Origin: Oscillatoria acuminata PCC 6304
Lineage (GTDB): Bacteria > Cyanobacteriota > Cyanobacteriia > Cyanobacteriales > Laspinemataceae
Assembly: GCF_000317105.1 (NCBI RefSeq)
Contig: NC_019693.1
Location: 620,001-684,000, forward strand
Length of the DNA stretch: 64,000 nt
Direction: 5' to 3'
Shown here in pieces: positions 39,301-48,243 of the stretch. The position numbers and the translations under genes were made by a program. Within the stretch, counting starts at the first letter, position 1; the number at the start of each line of letters is the position of its first letter. The notes under the pieces were generated by a model. The model saw only the letters and a list, made by a program, of their open reading frames with translations, was not told the origin of the DNA and did no database searches.

Positions 39301-41897
39301 CCGGATATGCAGCAGGAACAATGGCGATTCAGCTTGTGGATGCCCTGAATGCCAAACCCATCAAATGCAAAGTCTATAATCTATTTGATGAAGGAATTAA
39401 GCCCTGGAAAGACCATTTAACCAAAAATAATGCCTTTTTTATCGAAGGTCTAAACCAAGGATTGGAAGTCGGCGACTTAGAATATTCAGTTTATCATGTC
39501 GTGGCTTATTGCTTGAGATTGCTTTTGAGTGGTCAGCCCTTAGATTTGGTCAAAAAAGAGCAAGCCAAATATTTCAAGTTTGCTTTAAAAGTAAAGCAAA
39601 TGTATGGAATTGATTATCTAAAAATTTGGAAGCAATTTACCGACAAAATTACCGATGAGTATTTACCCAGTGATTCGAGTCGGTTAGCCGGAGAGAAATT
39701 TAATCAAGTCGAGATTATCCAAAGTTTGATTGAATCGGACTCAAAAATTTTATTGTTTAATCTCTATTTGGCGAATTCTCATCTCGGTTACTTGTTTAAC
39801 AATCCCAAGGAAGGGGTGGACTATGCCGAATTAGCTCTCCCCTATCAAGGGAGTGTGATGGGTATGCTCGTGGTGGCTGTCCATAACTTTTACTATTCCC
39901 TATCCTTGCTGGCTGCTTATTCCTTGGCCGACCCAGAAAACTGCCCTAAAATGTTGCAACAAGTTGAAGAAAATCAGCAAAAAATGCAACAATGGGCCCA
40001 ATATGCCCCGGATAACTTCCAGCATAAATATGAGTTAGTGGAAGCTGAAAAAGCGCGGGTTTTGGGGCGAGTACCTGAAGCGATGGAATGGTATGACTGC
40101 GCGATCGCCTCGGCTAGAGACCATGAGTATCTCCAGGAAGAAGCGATCGCTAATGAACGGGCGGCTGAGTTTTATTTTCACCTCGGTCGCTCCAAAATTG
40201 CCCAAATTTATCTGATGGATGCTTACGCCGCTTATCTGCGGTGGGGTGCAACCGCCAAAGTGCAGCAATTAGAATTGCACTATCCCCATCTCTTATCCTC
40301 CAAACGAGTGCGAGACTCAAACAACACCGAAAGCACTCATACCACTACTTCGACAACGAATTTGACGACGGGAGCCCTGGATTTGGCAACGGTGATGAAA
40401 GCGTCTCAAACCCTAGCCGATGAAATAATTTTCGATAATTTACTGGAAAAACTCCTGGAAATTGTCATGGAAAGTGCGGGGGCTCAAACAGGGTGCTTCA
40501 TTTTAGAAAAGGGGCAAAAACTCTATGTAGAAGCCCGAGGAACCGTCGATCCCAAGGAGGTAATTCTTGGATTAGATACGCCCTTTCAAGACAGCAATTA
40601 TGTTCCGGTATCCCTGTTGACTTATGTAAGCCGAACCCGCGAGACCCTCGTCTTAAATCAGGCGGCCAAGCGAGGCCGGTTTATGGCGGATCCTTACCTG
40701 ATCCAAACTCAGCCGAAATCGCTGCTCTGTACGCCTATTCTCAATCAAGGTAATCTAATTGGGTTGCTGTACCTAGAAAATAACCAGACCACTAATGCGT
40801 TTACAGAAGACCGAGTGGAAGTCTTGAAAATGCTCTGTTCTCAGATTGCAATTTCCATTAAAAATGCGCGACTTTATGCCAACTTAGAAGCGGCCACCAC
40901 TGAGCTAATTGGTGCTAAAGAGCGGTTAGAGGAGTCTAATCATACGTTAGAAGAAAAGGTGGCCCAAAGAACCTTGGAGTTGCAGGCCAAAAATCAAGAC
41001 CTCCAACAAACGTTGAAAAAGCTGCGTCAAACCCAGACTCAATTAATTCAAACGGAAAAAATGTCGAGTCTGGGACAGTTAGTAGCGGGGGTGGCCCATG
41101 AAATTAATAACCCCGTGAACTTTATTTATGGGAATCTCATTCATGGGGGGGAGTATCTCCAAGATTTACTGAACCTCCTGGAACTCTACGAAGAAACCTA
41201 TCCAGAACCGACGGAAGAAATTGAGGACCGGGTTGACGAAATCGAACTAGATTTTCTCAAGGAGGATTTTCCTAAAATTTTGATGTCAATGCAGGCGGGA
41301 GCAGAGCGAATTCGGCAGATTGTCCGATCGCTGCGAAACTTCTCGCGCTTAGATGAGGCTGACTTCAAAGAGGTGGATATTAATGAAGGGATTGAAAGTA
41401 CCGTGGAAATTTTGCGCCATCGGCTCAAAGAAAAACCGGGCTGCCGAGCGATCGCCTTAGAGAAAGATTATGGGGTCTTACCCTTGGTAACCTGTTATGC
41501 GGGTCAACTCAATCAAGTGTTTATGAATATCCTCAGTAATGCCATTGATGCGGTAGAGGAAAAAGAGCGAAAACAGAGTCATGGGGATTTGTCTGATCCA
41601 CTGAGTGGCGACTCCCTGCCGGTGATTCGGATTTGCACGACTATTGAGCAGGATGATGTGGTGATTCGGATTACGGATAATGGGACTGGGATGCCTGATG
41701 AGGTTCTCTCTAAATTATTTGACCCCTTCTATACTACGAAACCTGTGGGTTCCGGGACGGGTCTGGGGTTGTCCATCAGTTATCAAATTGTGGTGGAAAA
41801 ACATGGGGGTCACCTGGACTGTCGTTCCACCTTGGGAGAAGGGTCCGAATTTGCGATCGCCATTCCCCTCCAACTCCCCCCTCAATCCTTGTCGTAA
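36354..41897 (+). CDS. Hybrid Ser/Thr kinase-AAA ATPase-GAF-histidine kinase
   Basis: 1847 residues. The N-terminal Hanks-type kinase (about 5-270) has IIHKDIKPHNIIIH, DFSIAS and YMSPEQTGRMNRAIDYRSDF. An AAA/STAND-type ATPase follows, with Walker A VAGYSGIGKTSLINEI at about 325 and VLFLDDLQWVDAASLKLLEL. A long helical TPR-like region runs to about 1320. A GAF domain covers about 1345-1510, followed by a coiled coil. A histidine kinase has the H-box LVAGVAHEINNPVNF (about 1575), the N-box NQVFMNILSNAIDAVEE and G-boxes RITDNGTGMP and GSGTGLGLSI. This architecture is a known cyanobacterial signalling class. There is no membrane segment, so it is probably cytosolic. No cognate response regulator lies next to it. 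Confidence 0.92.
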   Translation: MNTISKYKRLEKIYEGQDTVVYRGQRTLDQTPVILKILKNEHPSLKEVINLKQEYEVSKFLDLKGAIKAYDLEKVENRLTLILEDFCGKDLSDFLANQPLDVRDVLNIGIQLADVVGQLHENHIIHKDIKPHNIIIHPVTKQVKLSDFSIASRLNREHQAIANPNSLQGTLAYMSPEQTGRMNRAIDYRSDFYSLGVTFYQMLTGQLPFVTNDPLELIHAHIAKQPVPPHQFNPEIPEAVSNIVMKLLAKTAEDRYQSAQGLKVDLEVCLNQLIYFGEIANFQAGKQDKSGRFFIPQKLYGREKEVDKLLAIFEKTCTGNVDVVMVAGYSGIGKTSLINEIHKPILQCRGYFIEGKFDPLQRNIPYTAIVKAFSDLVRQLLTETQARVEAWREKLLEALGPNSQVIIELIPEVELIIGKQPAVPALPPMETQNRFNRVFQQFVQVFTQREHPLVLFLDDLQWVDAASLKLLELLITDLDSQYLLALIAYRDNEVDATHPLMITVEELKKAGTVVHELVLQNLDKIHVQALVADTLREDQAKVKPLADLLCYKTQGNPFFLTQLFQSLYDDQLLNFDYNEGIWLWDIEQIQSRGITDLNVVELMTRNIQKLPKSTQEVLKVAACIGNRFTLDVLAIATEQSESTTATQLWKALRMGLILPISDGSRIDLAMGDRYTDHQDLDRISPPEAHSYSQSITYKFLHDRVQQAAYSLIPEEERKLTHLKLGQQLLDKIGPDEIEVNIFDIVNQLNQGMELIEKDHSREGEFLQSEAIAPVELARLNLMAGHKAKEATAYEIAAQYLTFGMELLTANSWQEEYHLSLDLQLEAAEAEYLNTNYPRATELTESLLAREIELRDRVKVYELKIQLLIVQNQMVKAIDTGLTGIAELGVPLSESPQNGQWAIELPTWTSLENLPKMTDPNKQAALRLLVAIVPAALISKPEIASLIVFTQVNLCVEHGYSELSPYVYAIYGWLLCATLTNIEAGYAAGTMAIQLVDALNAKPIKCKVYNLFDEGIKPWKDHLTKNNAFFIEGLNQGLEVGDLEYSVYHVVAYCLRLLLSGQPLDLVKKEQAKYFKFALKVKQMYGIDYLKIWKQFTDKITDEYLPSDSSRLAGEKFNQVEIIQSLIESDSKILLFNLYLANSHLGYLFNNPKEGVDYAELALPYQGSVMGMLVVAVHNFYYSLSLLAAYSLADPENCPKMLQQVEENQQKMQQWAQYAPDNFQHKYELVEAEKARVLGRVPEAMEWYDCAIASARDHEYLQEEAIANERAAEFYFHLGRSKIAQIYLMDAYAAYLRWGATAKVQQLELHYPHLLSSKRVRDSNNTESTHTTTSTTNLTTGALDLATVMKASQTLADEIIFDNLLEKLLEIVMESAGAQTGCFILEKGQKLYVEARGTVDPKEVILGLDTPFQDSNYVPVSLLTYVSRTRETLVLNQAAKRGRFMADPYLIQTQPKSLLCTPILNQGNLIGLLYLENNQTTNAFTEDRVEVLKMLCSQIAISIKNARLYANLEAATTELIGAKERLEESNHTLEEKVAQRTLELQAKNQDLQQTLKKLRQTQTQLIQTEKMSSLGQLVAGVAHEINNPVNFIYGNLIHGGEYLQDLLNLLELYEETYPEPTEEIEDRVDEIELDFLKEDFPKILMSMQAGAERIRQIVRSLRNFSRLDEADFKEVDINEGIESTVEILRHRLKEKPGCRAIALEKDYGVLPLVTCYAGQLNQVFMNILSNAIDAVEEKERKQSHGDLSDPLSGDSLPVIRICTTIEQDDVVIRITDNGTGMPDEVLSKLFDPFYTTKPVGSGTGLGLSISYQIVVEKHGGHLDCRSTLGEGSEFAIAIPLQLPPQSLS

Positions 41898-42474
41898 ATC
41901 CGGAAAAGCCGAGACGAGCAAGGGTGGGACTCTCCGGACGGAAACCCCCTTCGGCTGGGAAATGGGCCTTTTAAAAACTGAATTGGAGATGAGTAGACCG
42001 CTTGTCGGTATCCAAGAACTTCCCTTTTTGGATATAGACAAAGGGTTTAATCATTTTAATAAATAATCAATGATAATATCATCCTCCTATTTTGTCAACT
42101 CTCAAAACATAACTAAATTTGCCAAAGCTGTTAATTTTTTCTGAAAATAGGGAAATCTACAATTTATATCACCCCCAGAAGATTTAAGTGCATCGGTAAC
42201 CCCGGTGATGATTTTTCCGGAGGTGTTGACTCTTACTTAGGAGTTCCCAATCAATAAATTTAGAGCATGAATTTAAGTAGATTTACGGAAATAACCATCG
42301 GTAAAACTCGTGGTTATTTCTGAACTTTCGGGAATCTGGGTGAGGCGATCGCAGCCCTGGATTTCCCTTGATACTTTAGAAAATTGATGATGAGAAACCT
42401 CTCTAATCATCTTCCCAAATCAGCAAAAATTCAGTGAAACTACTTATCAAAAATCCTCGCCAGGGGGATGTTTG
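41898..42474. other. Intergenic region upstream of the NRPS
   Basis: About 575 bp with no supported gene; frames here are continuations or shadows of the kinase gene. The second half is AT-rich and should carry the NRPS-PKS promoter. A good ribosome site (AGGGGG) lies seven bases before the NRPS ATG at 42475. Confidence 0.5.
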
Positions 42475-45400
42475 ATGGGCAGAGAATTAATCGCAAGGGC
42501 AGGTCAGTATAACATGAGCGAACAGCTTACAACAGGGTGTATTCATCAACAATTTGAGGTTCAGGTTAAGTCTACTCCGGATGCAACAGCTATCCTCTGT
42601 GCCGGGGCTTCCTTAACTTATGAAGCACTCAACCATCGGGCAAACCAACTCGCCCATTATCTAAAAAGTTTGGGCGTGGGGCCAGAGGTGCTGGTCGCCA
42701 TCTGCCTCGATCGCTCCATTGAGATGGCAGTCGGACTGTTAGCCATTCTCAAAGCTGGGGGTGCCTACGTTCCTCTGGATCCGGGCTATCCCCGAGACCG
42801 GCTGGCCTTTATGCTAGAGCATAGCCAAGCCGGTTTTTTACTCACCCACAGTCAACTGAGGAACAAACTATCGGACCATCAGGCGCAGGTAATTTGTTTG
42901 GATCAAGAGTCGGCCAAAATTGCCAGGTTTAGCGACCAAAATCCCGTCAGTGCCGGGAGTGCGGATCACCTAGCCTATATTATCTACACCTCCGGTTCTA
43001 CAGGACAACCGAAAGGGGTGGCAGTCGAGCATGGGGCCGTCCTCAATACCTTGGTGGATATCAACGATCGCTTTCAAATTGGCCCGGGCGATCGGGTCTT
43101 AGCCGTCTCCTCCCTCTGTTTTGACCTTTCCGTTTATGATATTTTCGGCCTGTTAATCGCCGGTGGCACCGTGGTGATGCCCAACCCTTCACCCACGCCG
43201 GACCCTCACCACTGGGGCGAAGTGATGGTGCAACAACAGATTACGGTTTGGAACTCGGCACCCGCCTTGTTGCAAATGCTAATTGATGCCACTAGCGGCC
43301 AACCGGACCCTCTGCCTGCCTCCTTGGGAGTCGTCCTCCTCAGCGGCGATTGGATTCCCCTGAGCTTGCCAGAACAAATCAAAGCCTTGGTTTCTGGAGT
43401 CCAGGTAATTGGACTCGGAGGTGCAACGGAAGCCTCAATATGGTCAATTCTTTATCCCATCGAAACCATTGACCCCAGTTGGAAAAGCATCCCCTACGGA
43501 CAGGCGATGAGAAACCAGAGTTTCTATGTCTTAGATGAAGCATTGCAACCCTGTCCTGAAGGAGTACCCGGAGAGCTTTATATCGGCGGAGTGGGATTAG
43601 CGCGGTGCTACTGGCGGGATGAAGCCAAAACCGAGTCCCGCTTCATTACTCATCCCCAGACATCCGAGCGTCTCTACTGTACCGGAGATTTGGGCAGCTA
43701 CCGCAGCGATGGGAATATTGAGTTTATTGGACGCATCGATAATCAGGTAAAAATTCGGGGATTCCGGATTGAACTGGGGGAAATCGAAGCGGTCCTTAAC
43801 CAACATCCCGATGTCCGGCAAGCGGTGGTGATCGATCGCGAAGATGTCCCGGGTAGTAAACGCTTGGTGGCTTATATCCTCAGTACAGTCATGCCCGATC
43901 GCCTGCCTTACCTCAGTGAAGCCCTGGCAGAAGATGCGAATCACCACCCAGTCTCGATTCAGACGGAAGATTTCTCCACAGGTGGCATGGCGGTGGTGGG
44001 ATTGCCTCAAAATTGGCGAGCCCAGCAACGGATCCGCCTTTGGGTGCAGTTACCGGGGAGTTCAGAACCCGGTTGGTTTTCGGGACAGATTGCCTGGTGT
44101 CGAGGCAACAAAGCGGGGGTTCAATTTGAACTGAACCCGGAGGAAGCGGCGATCGTTGCCACCGGCTTTAACCATCTGTTAGAAACGGCTGGATTTTATA
44201 CGCTGTGGCAACGCACAGTATCTGAGAATTTGCGCCGATTCCTCGGGGAAAAGCTGCCGGAGTATATGATCCCATCTAGCTTTGTATTCTTGGATCATTT
44301 CCCCCTAACTCCGAATGGGAAAGTGAATCGCCAAGCGCTACCGCAACCGAAATCCAATGCTTGGATAGTCCAGGAGGATGCCGGTGCACCCCGTACCCCC
44401 ATTGAGCAAGTGGTGGCGGATATCTGGGCTGAAGTGCTGAGTCTGGAGCGGGTGGGGGTTCATGATAACTTTTTAGAATTGGGGGGACATTCTCTGCTGG
44501 CGACCCAGATTGTCTCGCGGGTGCGGGAAGCGTTCCAATGTAATTTACCCCTGCGAGCGATGTTTAATGCGCCGACGGTGGCGCAACTGGCGAAACAGTT
44601 GGAAAGCCTTCGTCAAGAAGAATTGGGGGGGCCAGGGGGGGCGATCGCCCCGGTTCAGCGCGATCGGCTATTACCGGCATCCTTTGCTCAGGAGCAACTG
44701 TGGTTTCTGCATCAATGGGAACCCCAGATTCCGATGTACAACGAACCCGTGACGCTGTATCTGAGGGGACCCGTTGACCTAGGGGCACTCAATCGCAGTG
44801 TTAACGAAATCATCCGGCGTCACGAAAGCCTCAGAACCACATTTCAAGCGGTGGATGGACAGCCAGTGCAGGTGATTCATCAAGCCTTAAAATTATCCCT
44901 GAACGTGATTACCCTGCAAGGGCTGTCTGAGTCTCAACGGGAGGCACAAGCCCTACAGATTGCCACCACAGAAGCGCGTAAACCCTTTGACCTGAGCAAA
45001 GGTCCGTTGGTTCGTGCCACTTTGATCCAACTCAGTGAGACCGACTCCCGATTATTTCTAACCCTGCATCACATTATTATGGATGCTGTCTCGCTCTACC
45101 AGGTGTTTCTACCGGAACTGGCCGCACTTTACCAAGCCTTCAAAACTGGGAAATCTTCCCCCCTGCCGGAAGTGACCCTCCAGTATGCGGACTTTGCGGT
45201 GTGGCAACGACAATCTCTTCCCGGAGAGGTCCTAGAGGGCCAGATGGCTTATTGGACGAAGCAGCTTGCCCATTTGCCCCCCTTACAACTGCCGACGGAC
45301 CGACCCTCTTCTGGACGAGAGACCTTTCAGGGGGCGAAACAATATATGACCCTCTCCCCAGCCCTAACTGAGGCCCTCAAAGCCTTGAGTATGAGGTCAG

Positions 45401-48243
45401 GGGTGACGTTATTCACCCTGTTGCTGACGGCGTTCAAAACGTTGCTCTACCGTTATAGCCAACAGGAGGATATCTGTGTGGGGACGGTCAGCGCTGGTCG
45501 CGATCGCCCCGAAATCGAGAAGGTGATAGGGTATTTTCTCAATACCCTGGTTCTGCGAACGGACCTATCGGGTAATCCCCGATTTCAAGACTTGCTCTCC
45601 CGAGTCGAGGAGGTCTGTTTGCTGGCCCTAGCGCACCAAGATCTGCCATTCTCTCACATTGTCAGAACATTACAGCCCAAACGTCAGGGAAGTCAAAATC
45701 CCTTAGTCCAAGTGCTGTTTGTCCTGCAACCTCCAACCTCCACCAATGCTCTGGGGTGGACTTTGGACCAACTTGATGTGGATACGGGCACCGCCAAACT
45801 GGATTTATCCGTTCAACTGGAAGAACGGGGGGAGAGAATTGTCGGGTATTGGGAATATAACACGCAATTATTTGAGGCAGCAACGATCGCCCGGGCGATC
45901 GGTCATTTTCAGACTTTACTCGAAGAGATTGTCGCCCATCCCGAACAGCGCATCAGCGAGTTATCCCTGATTACACCCCAAGAACGAGCGCAAATTTTGC
46001 GCTGGAATCAAACCGAGGTGGATTATCCGCGAACTGACTGTATTCATCAGCGGTTTGAAGCTCAAGTTGACCAGACTCCCGATGCGGTTGCGGTGGTATT
46101 TGAGGACCAACACCTCACCTATGGCGAACTCAACCACCGCGCCAATCAACTCGCTCACCATTTGCAAACCCTCGGGGTAGGACCGGAGGTGCTTGTGGGG
46201 TTATGTGTGGACCGTTCTTTAGAATTGGTGATTGGAGTTCTGGGCATTTTAAAGGCGGGAGGCGCTTATTTGCCCTTAGATCCGGACTATCCCTCGGAGC
46301 GGTTGGCGTTCATGTTAGCAGATACCGGAGTGCGGCTGTTGTTAACCCAGGAGGACTTTTGTCCACGCCTGATGGAACAGCCAGTGCAGTTAGTCTGCCT
46401 GGATCGGGATTGGGGAGAGATTGCTCCACAGAGTCGGGAGAATCCCGGGGTGCCGATGAGTTCTGATAATTTGGCCTATGTGATTTATACGTCTGGTTCC
46501 ACAGGTCAACCCAAGGGAGTGATGTTAGCACATCAAGGGTTATGTAACTTGGCTCAAGCCCAAATTCAGATCTTTGAACTCTCCGGGGATAGTCATGTTC
46601 TCCAATTTGCCTCGATCAGCTTTGATGCGTCTGTTTGGGAAATGCTCATGGCTTGGATGTCCGGTGCAACGCTGTATTTAATCCAGAAAGCCTGTCTGCT
46701 TTCCGGTTCGGCGTTAGTCGAGCAAATCCGTCGCCACCAAATTACCACGGTGACTTTGCCTCCCTCAATTTTGACAATGCTGCCTCAGGAGGAGGTGAAG
46801 ACGTTGCAGACGATTATTGTGGCGGGGGAAACTTGTTCTCCTGATTTAGTCTCTCAATGGGCGACAGGACGACGATTTTTTAATGCTTACGGACCAACGG
46901 AATCCACAGTTTGTGCGACGGTGGCTGAAGCGGTGCCGAATCACCAATCTCCCCCGATTGGGCGGGCGATCGCCAATACCCAGGTGTATATTCTGGATGC
47001 TCAGATGCAATTGTTGCCGATTGGCGTTCCGGGAGAACTGTATATTGGCGGGGATGGACTGGCCCGGGGTTATCTGAACCGACCGGATTTGACCGGCGAT
47101 CGCTTTGTGGCGAACCCATTTAGCGCGCAACCGGGGGCGCGTTTGTATAAAACTGGCGACCTGGCTCGGTATTTACCTGATGGGAATTTGGAATTCCTCG
47201 GACGCATTGACCATCAGGTGAAAATTCGGGGACTGCGGATTGAACTGGGAGAAATTGAAGCAGTCCTGACGCGACACCCGGATGTGCAAGCGGCAACGGT
47301 GATTGTGCGCGAGGATATCCCCCAGGATCAGCGGTTGATTGCTTATATTGTCTCGCTCTCAATGCCCGATCGCGTGCCGTACCAGGGGGACTGTTGGGTT
47401 GAGTTATCCGGCAATGACCCCGTTCAAGTCCAAAGTAAAAATCTCTCCCGCAGTGGAATGGGGATAGTCGGACTCTCCCCTTGTCAACCGGGTACTCCAG
47501 TTCGCCTGCGTTTCGGTCCTGCGAACCCGTTTGAGAGTGAGTGGGTGACTGGACAGGTGGCTTGGTCTGATGACAAGGAGGCGGGAATAGAGTTCAATCT
47601 CACACCCGCTGATCAGCAACGACTTCAGGGACTATTCGAGTCGCTGTTGGACCAGCAGGGATTCTCTCAACTGCTCCAACGGACTCATGCGGGGACTCTG
47701 CGGCGCTATCTCCAGGAACATCTCCCGGCTTATATGGTGCCTTCGAGTTTCCTGTTCCTAAAGGCGCTACCTCTAACTTTGAACGGTAAAGTCAATCGGA
47801 AGGCACTGCCTAAACCGGAAGCGGGGCGTCTGGATGGCGAAGAACCGTATCTGCCGCCTAAAAGTGAGATGGAACAAGCAGTCGCCTCAATTTGGCAAGA
47901 AGTGCTGCACTTAGAACAAGTGGGAATCCAGGATAACTTTTTCGACCTGGGGGGACATTCCTTGAGTATGGCCCAGGTTCAGAACCAGTTGCGGGAACGG
48001 GTCGATGTCACTATCTCCCTGGTAGAACTGTTCCAATATCCGACGATCGCCACCTTGTCAGAACAGTTGCTCAATCTGCGGTCCCCGGTTGATCCCCAGT
48101 CCACTCTTACTCACGAATCAGAAGGGTTACCGGACCGGGGCGATCGCCGCCCCGATAGCTCACTTTCCCGCGCTCAGAAGCAAAAAGCAGCGCTCTCTCG
48201 CCAAAAACAATCCAGACAGACTCGGGGGCATCACAATGGATAA
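42475..48243 (+). CDS. Non-ribosomal peptide synthetase, A(Cys)-T-C-A(Phe)-T, with PilZ-like inserts in both A domains
   Basis: About 1922 residues. A1 (about 20-620) has no C domain before it, so it is a loading module. Its A3 is YIIYTSGSTGQPKG, its A5 region is GLGGATEAS, and its pocket residues read DLYNLSLIW, a cysteine code. T1 is LGGHSLLATQ (about 670). A condensation domain (about 728-1163) has PASFAQEQLWFL and HHIIMDAVS. A2 (about 1185-1780) has FDASVWEMLM and NAYGPTESTVCA; its pocket reads DAWTIAAVC, a phenylalanine code. T2 is LGGHSLSMAQ (about 1826). A basic tail (AQKQKAALSRQKQSRQTR) resembles a docking helix. Each A domain is interrupted between a8 and a9 by about 90 residues that look like PilZ. 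The chain passes to the PKS, whose start codon overlaps this stop by eight bases. There is no N-methyl or epimerase domain. Confidence 0.92.
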   Translation: MGRELIARAGQYNMSEQLTTGCIHQQFEVQVKSTPDATAILCAGASLTYEALNHRANQLAHYLKSLGVGPEVLVAICLDRSIEMAVGLLAILKAGGAYVPLDPGYPRDRLAFMLEHSQAGFLLTHSQLRNKLSDHQAQVICLDQESAKIARFSDQNPVSAGSADHLAYIIYTSGSTGQPKGVAVEHGAVLNTLVDINDRFQIGPGDRVLAVSSLCFDLSVYDIFGLLIAGGTVVMPNPSPTPDPHHWGEVMVQQQITVWNSAPALLQMLIDATSGQPDPLPASLGVVLLSGDWIPLSLPEQIKALVSGVQVIGLGGATEASIWSILYPIETIDPSWKSIPYGQAMRNQSFYVLDEALQPCPEGVPGELYIGGVGLARCYWRDEAKTESRFITHPQTSERLYCTGDLGSYRSDGNIEFIGRIDNQVKIRGFRIELGEIEAVLNQHPDVRQAVVIDREDVPGSKRLVAYILSTVMPDRLPYLSEALAEDANHHPVSIQTEDFSTGGMAVVGLPQNWRAQQRIRLWVQLPGSSEPGWFSGQIAWCRGNKAGVQFELNPEEAAIVATGFNHLLETAGFYTLWQRTVSENLRRFLGEKLPEYMIPSSFVFLDHFPLTPNGKVNRQALPQPKSNAWIVQEDAGAPRTPIEQVVADIWAEVLSLERVGVHDNFLELGGHSLLATQIVSRVREAFQCNLPLRAMFNAPTVAQLAKQLESLRQEELGGPGGAIAPVQRDRLLPASFAQEQLWFLHQWEPQIPMYNEPVTLYLRGPVDLGALNRSVNEIIRRHESLRTTFQAVDGQPVQVIHQALKLSLNVITLQGLSESQREAQALQIATTEARKPFDLSKGPLVRATLIQLSETDSRLFLTLHHIIMDAVSLYQVFLPELAALYQAFKTGKSSPLPEVTLQYADFAVWQRQSLPGEVLEGQMAYWTKQLAHLPPLQLPTDRPSSGRETFQGAKQYMTLSPALTEALKALSMRSGVTLFTLLLTAFKTLLYRYSQQEDICVGTVSAGRDRPEIEKVIGYFLNTLVLRTDLSGNPRFQDLLSRVEEVCLLALAHQDLPFSHIVRTLQPKRQGSQNPLVQVLFVLQPPTSTNALGWTLDQLDVDTGTAKLDLSVQLEERGERIVGYWEYNTQLFEAATIARAIGHFQTLLEEIVAHPEQRISELSLITPQERAQILRWNQTEVDYPRTDCIHQRFEAQVDQTPDAVAVVFEDQHLTYGELNHRANQLAHHLQTLGVGPEVLVGLCVDRSLELVIGVLGILKAGGAYLPLDPDYPSERLAFMLADTGVRLLLTQEDFCPRLMEQPVQLVCLDRDWGEIAPQSRENPGVPMSSDNLAYVIYTSGSTGQPKGVMLAHQGLCNLAQAQIQIFELSGDSHVLQFASISFDASVWEMLMAWMSGATLYLIQKACLLSGSALVEQIRRHQITTVTLPPSILTMLPQEEVKTLQTIIVAGETCSPDLVSQWATGRRFFNAYGPTESTVCATVAEAVPNHQSPPIGRAIANTQVYILDAQMQLLPIGVPGELYIGGDGLARGYLNRPDLTGDRFVANPFSAQPGARLYKTGDLARYLPDGNLEFLGRIDHQVKIRGLRIELGEIEAVLTRHPDVQAATVIVREDIPQDQRLIAYIVSLSMPDRVPYQGDCWVELSGNDPVQVQSKNLSRSGMGIVGLSPCQPGTPVRLRFGPANPFESEWVTGQVAWSDDKEAGIEFNLTPADQQRLQGLFESLLDQQGFSQLLQRTHAGTLRRYLQEHLPAYMVPSSFLFLKALPLTLNGKVNRKALPKPEAGRLDGEEPYLPPKSEMEQAVASIWQEVLHLEQVGIQDNFFDLGGHSLSMAQVQNQLRERVDVTISLVELFQYPTIATLSEQLLNLRSPVDPQSTLTHESEGLPDRGDRRPDSSLSRAQKQKAALSRQKQSRQTRGHHNG
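43891..44193 (+). other. PilZ-like insert inside adenylation domain 1
   Basis: The sequence lies between a8 (KIRGFRIELGEIEAVL) and a9/a10 (LPEYMIPSSF, PNGKVNRQAL). It carries a (D/N)xSxxG motif in QTEDFSTGGMAVVGL, a central strand GQIAWCRGNKAGVQFEL and a closing helix. The RxxxR element expected upstream reads RLPYL, so its second arginine is lost. The fold assignment is by motif and spacing only. Confidence 0.65.
47362..47664 (+). other. PilZ-like insert inside adenylation domain 2
   Basis: It occupies the same a8-a9 position as in A1. It has RVPYQ in place of RxxxR, then SKNLSRSGMGIVGL ((D/N)xSxxG), GQVAWSDDKEAGIEFNL and a helix (DQQRLQGLFESLLDQQ). It is clearly homologous to the A1 insert but has diverged. 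It may have been copied along with the module or inserted before module duplication. Confidence 0.68.
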
